Shown here: piece by piece, positions 1 to 4,133 of the stretch
Layout: each line of letters begins with the position of its first letter
How positions within the stretch are numbered: the stretch's first letter is position 1
Source: Dietzia timorensis
GTDB taxonomy: Bacteria > Actinomycetota > Actinomycetes > Mycobacteriales > Mycobacteriaceae
Length of the DNA: 5,131 bases
Assembly: GCF_020742175.1 (NCBI RefSeq)
Contig: NZ_DYXM01000183.1
Coordinates: 1-5,131 of the forward strand
Direction: 5' to 3'
Made by a program: the position numbers and the translations under genes
Notes under the pieces: model-generated
Databases searched by the model: none
The model's input: only the letters and a program-made list of their open reading frames with translations
Told to the model about the DNA's origin: nothing

Positions 1-156
1 GGCGCTCTCGCCAGGCTCGGGCTTCCCGCCTGGATGCATGAAGCACGACGTTCCCCGCTTGCGCACGGTGAGCCAGCGGCCGGCGGGATCGCGGAGAATC
101 ACCGCGGATACGGAGATGGTCTTATCGATGCCGGATGGGTTCGATGGGATGCTCAA
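1..156 (-). CDS. NUDIX hydrolase, N-terminal 52 residues (gene runs off the window)
   Basis: This is the first 52 codons of a NUDIX-family pyrophosphohydrolase, a family that cleaves nucleoside diphosphates linked to another moiety, such as oxidised dNTPs, NDP-sugars or ADP-ribose. Visible are the first beta-strand (TISVSAVILRD, residues 13-23), the strand RWLTVRKRGTSCF (27-39) and the start of the NUDIX box, PGGKPEPGES (42-51). Gly44 and Glu50 have the G-x5-E spacing; the REUxEExGU half lies outside the window. The start is taken as TTG at 156-154 because GAGGA (167-163) sits six bases upstream and the frame is closed by the stop of the preceding gene at 174-172. No ATG or GTG has a comparable ribosome binding site. 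It follows the membrane-protein gene by 15 bases on the same strand, so they probably share a transcript. The family is secure; the substrate cannot be told from this fragment. Confidence 0.85.
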   Translation of the reverse strand, partial: MSIPSNPSGIDKTISVSAVILRDPAGRWLTVRKRGTSCFMHPGGKPEPGESA

Positions 157-171
157 TGTAAGTCCTCGGGG

Positions 172-618
172 TTAGCGGCGCCCGCCGTCATTCCTGGTGG
201 GAATGAGCAGGCCGATGACCCAGTTGACCAGGGCGATGACGACGCCCGCCCACAGCGCCGGCCAGAAGCCGCTGACATATAGCCCCAGATCGAGTTGGGT
301 CGAGATCCAGCCGGTGAGCATGACCATGAGGGCGTTGACCACGAGCAGGAACAGCCCGAGCGTGAGGATGATGAGCGGCAGCGACAGCAGTTTGACCACT
401 GGCCGCACAAGCATGTTGACCAGGGTGAACACGACGGCAACCACCGCGAGGCTGATCCAGAACTGCGCGTCCTGCGGAGGCGCTGCGGCTGCGCTGCTGA
501 CGTTGCCGACCCAGTTGAAGTCCATGCGGCCGAGGCCGAAGCCGTCGACGAAGGAGGCGGCGAGCCAGAGGGCCAGCGCGTTTGCGGCGATGCGGACGAT
601 GAACGAGAACAGTCCCAT
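172..618 (-). CDS. Four-helix membrane protein, phage holin superfamily IV (Phage_holin_4_2-like)
   Basis: This gene encodes a 148-residue integral membrane protein. Four hydrophobic segments lie at about residues 4-24, 53-77, 79-104 and 113-138. Between helices two and three is the typical signature LVNMLVRPVVKLLSLPLIILTLGLF, written here in parts: LVNMLVRPVV (66-75) and LLSLPLIILTLGLF (77-90). This is the pattern of the small chromosomal family named after phage holins, in which lysis activity has generally not been shown; no phage genes are seen nearby. A polar Ala/Ser/Pro/Gln loop (about 40-52) follows helix 1, and the C-terminus is short and basic (TRNDGGRR). The start ATG at 618-616 is chosen because it begins directly with the hydrophobic MGLFSFIV; AGAAAGG (636-630) lies 11 bases upstream, a slightly long spacing. 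The TAA stop is 15 bases before the NUDIX start, so the two are likely cotranscribed. Function is unknown; a role in envelope or membrane physiology is inference only. Confidence 0.88.
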   Translation of the reverse strand: MGLFSFIVRIAANALALWLAASFVDGFGLGRMDFNWVGNVSSAAAAPPQDAQFWISLAVVAVVFTLVNMLVRPVVKLLSLPLIILTLGLFLLVVNALMVMLTGWISTQLDLGLYVSGFWPALWAGVVIALVNWVIGLLIPTRNDGGRR

Positions 619-682
619 GCGGGCGGCTACCTTTCTCCCCACAATGTTCCGGTGCAGCTGCACTCGCGGGCGGCCCACGAGC

Positions 683-690
683 ATTAGAAT
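683..690. promoter_or_regulatory. Candidate bidirectional promoter: overlapping -10 hexamers
   Basis: The eight bases ATTAGAAT contain TAGAAT on the plus strand (685-690) and TCTAAT on the minus strand (688-683), each matching five of six bases of TATAAT. They are the AT-richest spot in the 112-bp spacer between the divergent membrane-protein and Sel1-like genes. Expected transcript starts would be near 697 (plus, about 34-base leader) and near 676 (minus, about 57-base leader). No good -35 hexamer is seen in either direction, which is common in actinobacteria but keeps confidence low. Confidence 0.35.
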
Positions 691-730
691 CAATGATCGG
701 GGTACGTCGCGAATGGAAAGAGGGGCAATC

Positions 731-1177
731 GTGGACAACGATACCGAGGATGCGCGGCGCTGGCTGCACCTGGAGCTCGCCGGAGTAGACGAGGTCGAGT
801 ACGACCCCACGATGCTCCATCCCGATAACGACCCCGACGGCGCGCGGCGCTCGGCGAACGAACGCGCAGCCCTGGATGGCGATATCGCCGCGATGTACCG
901 CCTGGCCCTCGCCGCGGACGAACGCCTCGAACTTATTGCCGCCGAGGAATGGTGGTCGCGTGCGGCCCGCCAGCATGACGCCGGTGCGTTGTTCAACCTA
1001 GGCGTCTACGCATTCAACGTGCAGGACTTCGAAGCGGCCGGCCGCTGGTGGGGAGAGGCCGCGATGCGCGGCGACTCCCGGGCCGCGCACAACCTCACCG
1101 TGCTCGACCGCGCGACCGGAGTGCGCGGACTCGAACTGCAGATAAAGAAGTACCCGCGAGGCGAAGGGCTCGACTGA
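731..1177 (+). CDS. Small Sel1/TPR-like helical repeat protein
   Basis: This gene encodes a 148-residue soluble protein with no signal peptide or membrane segment. Two Sel1/TPR-like units can be aligned by eye: about 51-80 (AAMYRLALAA to AAEEWWSRAARQ) and about 84-116 (AGALFNLGVY to AAGRWWGEAAMRGD). Each has an N-terminal helix, then a helix carrying the pair WW (74-75 and 106-107) followed by xxAA, 32 residues apart. Such solenoid repeats usually bind other proteins. The first 45 residues are acidic and probably poorly ordered; the tail (VRGLELQIKKYPRGEGLD) is basic then acidic. GTG at 731 is preferred because AGAGGGG (719-725) sits five bases upstream. The in-frame ATG at 713 would add six residues but lacks a good ribosome binding site. 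It is divergent from the membrane-protein gene and convergent with the aminotransferase, so probably monocistronic. The fold call is moderate; the partner and role are unknown. Confidence 0.75.
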   Translation: MDNDTEDARRWLHLELAGVDEVEYDPTMLHPDNDPDGARRSANERAALDGDIAAMYRLALAADERLELIAAEEWWSRAARQHDAGALFNLGVYAFNVQDFEAAGRWWGEAAMRGDSRAAHNLTVLDRATGVRGLELQIKKYPRGEGLD

Positions 1178-1220
1178 CCGCTTCGCCCCGCGGGCACGAT
1201 GACCGGGCGGGGTCAGTCGA
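1170..1220. terminator. Possible shared terminator: 10-bp inverted repeat containing both stop codons
   Basis: TCGACTGACC (1170-1179) and GGTCAGTCGA (1211-1220) are perfect inverse complements separated by 31 bases. The left arm contains the TGA of the Sel1-like gene (1175-1177) and the right arm the TGA of the aminotransferase (1215-1213). A second, partly competing pairing is CCCCGC (1186-1191) with GCGGGG (1207-1212). There is no T-tract on either side, so this is not a classical intrinsic terminator. It may act as a bidirectional transcription block between the convergent genes. Confidence 0.45.
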
Positions 1221-2571
1221 CGTAGCCGTCGGCGACGTCGAGAGCGCGGTCGAGCACGTCGAGCCCCTCGCGCACCTGCTCCTCGGTGATGACGAGCGGC
1301 GGCACGACGTGGAAGCGGTTGTAGTTCATGAACAACAGCACGCCCTCGGCCTTGGCCGCGCCCATCGTCTTCGCCATCGCCTCGCTCGATCCGCCGTAAG
1401 GCGCGAGCGGCTCGCGGGTCTCCTGGTTCTTGACCAGCTCGATTGCCCAGAAGCAGCCGAGTCCGCGGACCTCACCGACGGACGGGTGCTTCTCCGCGAT
1501 CTCGCGCAGGCGCGGTCCGATGACCTCCTCACCGAGCTTCTTCGCGTGCTCGACGATGCCCTCATCGCGCATGAGGTTGATCGTGGCCACCGCCGAACCA
1601 CACGCGAGCGGGTGCCCGGCGTAGGTGAGGCCGCCGGTGTACGGGGTGTCCTTGAACGACTCGGCGATGCGGTCGTGGATGATGACGCCGCCGAGCGGCA
1701 CATACCCGGAGTTCGAGCCCTTCGCGAAGGTGATGAGATCGGGCGTCCAGTCGTCCGGGCCGTTGCGGAAGTTGTCCAGCGCGAGCCACGTGCCGGCGCG
1801 CCCGAATCCGGACATCACCTCGTCGCAGATCATGACGATGCCGTACTTATCGCAGATCTCGCGCACGCCGCGCAGGTAGTCGGCCGGCGGAACCATGATG
1901 CCGACGGTGCCCGGGATGGACTCGATGATGAGCGCCGCGAAGTGGTCGGGCCCCTCGAGCGCGATGAGATCGTCGAGGTGCTTGAGCGCGCGCTCGCACT
2001 CCTGCTCCTCGGTCTCGGCGTAGAACTGCGAGCGGTAGAGGAACGGCGCGTGGAAATGCACGGCACCGGTGTTGCCGTAGTCGTTGGCCCAGCGGCGGGT
2101 GTCGCCCGTGAGATTCATCGACGTCGTCGTCGCACCGTGGTACGAACGGAATGCCGAAAGGGTCTTTACGCGGCCGGTATGGCGGCGCGCCATTCGGATA
2201 GCGTGCTCCACGGCCTCGGTGCCTGCCATGGTGAAGAACACGCGGTTCATCCCCTCGGGGGCGACGCCCGAGATAAGGCGCGCGGCCTCCGCGCGGGCGG
2301 CGTTCGCGTGCGCCGGGTTGATCGTGCACATCTCTGCGGCCTGGTCCTGGATCGCCTTGACCACAACCGGATGCTGGTGCCCGATATTGGTGTTGACCAG
2401 CTGCGAGGTGAAATCGAGGAGCTTGTTGTCGTCGCCGTCCCACAGGTGGACGCCCTCGGACTTCGTCACGACCATCGGGTCATGCTTGCCCCAGGCGGAC
2501 CACGGAGCGAGAACGTGTGCGCGCTCCTTTTCGTAGATTTCGCGTGCTTCGGCATTCTGCGGTGCGGGCAC
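1213..2571 (-). CDS. Class-III PLP-dependent aminotransferase
   Basis: This is a full-length fold-type I, class-III aminotransferase of 452 residues, the usual size. It moves an amino group between a primary amine or omega-amino acid and an oxo-acid acceptor in the cytosol. Motifs in order: substrate-pocket Trp in LAPWSAWGKHDP (21-32); FTSQLVNTNIGHQHP (54-68); MAGTEAVEHAIRMAR (115-129), whose GTE loop contacts the cofactor phosphate; SYHG (143-146), stacking on the PLP ring; ICDEVMSGFGR (248-258), with Asp250 binding the pyridine nitrogen; TFAKGSNSGYVPLGG (281-295), with Lys284 as the Schiff-base lysine; and GGLTYAGHPLAC (313-324), the phosphate contact from the partner subunit. All key residues are intact. 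GTG at 2571-2569 is chosen because AAGGAG (2586-2581) lies nine bases upstream; the longer open frame upstream has no such site. The whole-protein pattern resembles actinobacterial proteins labelled 'aspartate aminotransferase family', and enzymes of the taurine- or omega-amino-acid:pyruvate type. Substrate cannot be decided, so no symbol is given. It appears monocistronic. Confidence 0.96.
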   Translation of the reverse strand: MPAPQNAEAREIYEKERAHVLAPWSAWGKHDPMVVTKSEGVHLWDGDDNKLLDFTSQLVNTNIGHQHPVVVKAIQDQAAEMCTINPAHANAARAEAARLISGVAPEGMNRVFFTMAGTEAVEHAIRMARRHTGRVKTLSAFRSYHGATTTSMNLTGDTRRWANDYGNTGAVHFHAPFLYRSQFYAETEEQECERALKHLDDLIALEGPDHFAALIIESIPGTVGIMVPPADYLRGVREICDKYGIVMICDEVMSGFGRAGTWLALDNFRNGPDDWTPDLITFAKGSNSGYVPLGGVIIHDRIAESFKDTPYTGGLTYAGHPLACGSAVATINLMRDEGIVEHAKKLGEEVIGPRLREIAEKHPSVGEVRGLGCFWAIELVKNQETREPLAPYGGSSEAMAKTMGAAKAEGVLLFMNYNRFHVVPPLVITEEQVREGLDVLDRALDVADGYVD

Positions 2572-2613
2572 TTTTCCACTCTCCTTCGGGCAGGGTGCAC
2601 GGACTCTCTGTTC

Positions 2614-2627
2614 TGCCAATAATGGCA
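2614..2627 (-). promoter_or_regulatory. Dyad TGCCA-N4-TGGCA overlapping an extended -10-like element
   Basis: The inverted repeat TGCCA (2614-2618) / TGGCA (2623-2627) lies 43-56 bases upstream of the aminotransferase start. Read on the minus strand it contains TGC followed by CATTAT (2624-2619), an extended -10-like element with four of six consensus bases. That would put a transcript start near 2612 and give a leader of about 40 bases carrying the AAGGAG site. The same bases could be an operator for an unseen regulator. No -35 hexamer at standard spacing is evident. Confidence 0.3.
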
Positions 2628-2655
2628 CTGCTCGCCGCCGGGCGCGCGACGCGAT

Positions 2656-2670
2656 TTCCGCTTCGCGGAA
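2656..2670. repeat. Perfect 6-bp inverted repeat in the divergent spacer
   Basis: TTCCGC (2656-2661) and GCGGAA (2665-2670) are separated by TTC. The element is centred about 90 bases from the aminotransferase start and about 100 bases from the lipoprotein start, where an operator or small hairpin could affect either gene. No T-tract follows it, so a terminator is unlikely. Confidence 0.3.
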
Positions 2671-2684
2671 TAAAGCCGTCGGCG

Positions 2685-2700
2685 CGTGTCGTGCGATACG
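2685..2700. repeat. Near-palindrome CGTGTCG-TG-CGATACG
   Basis: Two 7-bp arms with one mismatch flank a 2-bp centre in the divergent spacer, upstream of the lipoprotein gene. The size and near symmetry are like a dimeric repressor site, but nothing in the window identifies the protein. A dyad of this quality can occur by chance in GC-rich DNA. Confidence 0.22.
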
Positions 2701-2766
2701 GCCTTTGCGGCGCCGTCTTGGTATTTTTATTCCTTCGCCGACTCCACGAACGAGGGGGATTCTGAC

Positions 2767-4041
2767 GTGTCGCGTCCTGCCCACGCGCCTGCCATGGGTG
2801 CCTTGCGCCGCTCCCGCCGCATCGTCGCAGCAAGTATGACGGCGGCGTTCGTGATCGGCTCGGCCGCCGCGTGCGCCCCGGCTACCGACGAAACCGCCGA
2901 CCCCGCCGCCGAAGCGGCGCAGGATGCCCCCAACCAGGTTTCCGTCGAGGAGACTCAGGTCAACGCGTCCGCGCGCGATCCAAAGTTCCCGCGCGTGTGG
3001 ACTACCGATGCCGAGCAGTTCGATGCCCCCTCGTCCGCCGAGCTCAAGAAGATCGACGAGCTGCTCTCCGGTTCCGTCGACGACGCCGCCGCCGAGGGCG
3101 TCACCCTCACCTGGTGTCTACGCTCGCTCGACACAAAAAAGCCGGTCGACGAGTGCGTCGGCGACGACGAGACCACCTTCGCCGCGTCGATCCCGAAGCT
3201 CGCCGTGGCGGTCGCGGCGATCGAGGCGTACGAGGGTACCCTCGACGAGGTCGTCATCGACGAGTACACGCCGTGGAGTGCCGGCAACGCCGGTCTGCGC
3301 GCGGCTTACGACGAGTCCATGGGCGAAGAGGCCGACGGCGCTGTCACGTCGGCGGCCGAAACCGCGCAGGAAGACGACGCACCGACGACCCTCGGCGATC
3401 TCGTGGCCGCGTCCATCGCGTACTCGGACAACGACGCGGTGAACGAGCTCATCGACGTCATCCCCGACGGCCCCGCGTTCGGGGATGCCGAGGCCGGCAC
3501 CGGTAGCTCCGGCACCCCGACCACCGGCGACGAGTCATCCGACGCGGCCTCGGATATGACCGCCTTCGAGTACGTCGATGCGATCACGGCGCGCGTGGGC
3601 ATCGACGAGGATTTCCATGTCGGCGCCTACTTCAACGTGCCCGAGTCCGGCGATTGGAACCACATCACCGCATCCTCGGCCACCGACTACCTGTCCGCTC
3701 TCGTCAAGGCTGCGGACGGCGAGGTGACCGACGAGAACCTCAACGAACGGGCACCTGAAGCCCTCGCCACCCCGAAGACGGCGCGCGCGGTGCTTTCTGC
3801 GATGGCGCAGCAGTTCCGTTCGACGAAGATCCCCGGAGAGCTACCCGCCGGAACCTTCGCCAACAAGACCGGCGAAACGGACACCGAGTCGCACGACCTG
3901 GCGGTGGTCGGAACGAAGTCAGGGCGCTACGTGCTCACCGCGGTGTCAAGTTTCTACTCGGGTGCGAATCCTCCGGACGAGCTGCTCGCCGAGACCGCGA
4001 AGGACGTCCTCGACGCGCTCGGCGGCTCGAAGCGGCTGTAA
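2767..4041 (+). CDS. Secreted lipoprotein with serine beta-lactamase / penicillin-recognising fold
   Basis: This gene encodes 424 residues. The signal region has a basic start with RRSRR (14-18), a hydrophobic core (19-35) and a probable lipidation site AAAC (33-36, Cys36); the small -3 residue makes the lipobox weak. An acidic Ala/Asp/Glu linker runs to about residue 90. The catalytic domain shows all three motifs of penicillin-recognising serine enzymes: SIPK (Ser141 nucleophile, Lys144), SDN (220-222) and KTG (367-369), with the closing strands after KTG (DLAVVGTKSGRYVLTAV). Cys117 and Cys130 are the only other cysteines and could form a disulfide. The class A ExxxN omega-loop with the deacylating Glu is not recognisable. 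Two low-complexity inserts flank the SDN motif: an acidic one (about 184-205) and a Gly/Thr/Ser one (about 243-263). It may be a cell-wall peptidase-like hydrolase, a slow beta-lactamase or a non-catalytic penicillin binder. GTG at 2767 is chosen because GAGGGGG (2752-2758) lies eight bases upstream and the signal peptide follows at once. Confidence 0.88.
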   Translation: MSRPAHAPAMGALRRSRRIVAASMTAAFVIGSAAACAPATDETADPAAEAAQDAPNQVSVEETQVNASARDPKFPRVWTTDAEQFDAPSSAELKKIDELLSGSVDDAAAEGVTLTWCLRSLDTKKPVDECVGDDETTFAASIPKLAVAVAAIEAYEGTLDEVVIDEYTPWSAGNAGLRAAYDESMGEEADGAVTSAAETAQEDDAPTTLGDLVAASIAYSDNDAVNELIDVIPDGPAFGDAEAGTGSSGTPTTGDESSDAASDMTAFEYVDAITARVGIDEDFHVGAYFNVPESGDWNHITASSATDYLSALVKAADGEVTDENLNERAPEALATPKTARAVLSAMAQQFRSTKIPGELPAGTFANKTGETDTESHDLAVVGTKSGRYVLTAVSSFYSGANPPDELLAETAKDVLDALGGSKRL

Positions 4042-4071
4042 TTCGCGGGTGGCAAGGATGGAAGAGCGCCC

Positions 4072-4095
4072 AGGCGGGCCCGAAGGGTGCCGCCT
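4072..4095 (+). terminator. GC-rich hairpin after the lipoprotein gene
   Basis: AGGCGG (4072-4077) pairs perfectly with CCGCCT (4090-4095). Inside, CCC (4079-4081) pairs with GGG (4085-4087) around a GAA loop, leaving only G opposite TG unpaired or as a G-T wobble with one bulge. The hairpin begins 30 bases after the lipoprotein stop. No T-tract follows, so it fits the U-poor hairpins found downstream of actinobacterial genes rather than the classical type. It would separate the lipoprotein transcript from murT. Confidence 0.5.
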
Positions 4096-4120
4096 CCGGC
4101 GTCATACGGCAAGAAGGGCA

Positions 4121-4126
4121 TAAAAT
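4121..4126 (+). promoter_or_regulatory. murT: -10 element TAAAAT of a leaderless murT promoter
   Basis: TAAAAT matches five of six bases of TATAAT and ends eight bases before the murT ATG at 4134. Transcription should therefore begin at or within a base or so of the start codon. No ribosome binding site lies at working distance: the nearest purine run, GAAGGG (4113-4118), is 15 bases from the ATG and overlaps the expected promoter spacer. No clear -35 hexamer is seen around 4098-4103. Confidence 0.6.
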
Positions 4127-4133
4127 CGCGCAC

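Noticed and set aside
172..618. A phage lysis gene or prophage remnant, suggested by the holin-type family name
   Set aside because: This family is widespread on bacterial chromosomes. No endolysin, integrase, capsid or other phage gene, and no attachment-site repeat, is seen in the window.
197..730. A long plus-strand extension upstream of the Sel1-like protein
   Set aside because: It runs antisense to the clear four-helix membrane protein, has low-complexity Thr/Arg/Ser composition, and the ribosome binding site at 719-725 supports a start at 731.
619..996. N-terminal extension of the minus-strand membrane protein up to position 996
   Set aside because: The extension overlaps the Sel1-like gene, is Arg/Ser-rich with no domain, and the family begins at the hydrophobic segment after the ATG at 618.
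1048..2622. A 524-codon open frame on the plus strand opposite the aminotransferase
   Set aside because: It is rich in Arg, Val, Asp and Glu repeats with no recognisable domain, and covers a strand where the opposite frame encodes an aminotransferase with every catalytic motif. It is an antisense artefact of G/C-ending codons.
2686..2766. Upstream ATG at 2686 as the lipoprotein start
   Set aside because: It would put 27 polar residues before the signal peptide and lacks a good ribosome binding site, whereas GTG 2767 has GAGGGGG eight bases upstream.
3135..3140. A six-A run in the lipoprotein gene as a frameshift or phase-variation site
   Set aside because: The frame continues unbroken into SxxK, SDN and KTG motifs, and a single A6 codes for part of a Lys-Lys pair. 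It is too short to argue for programmed slippage.
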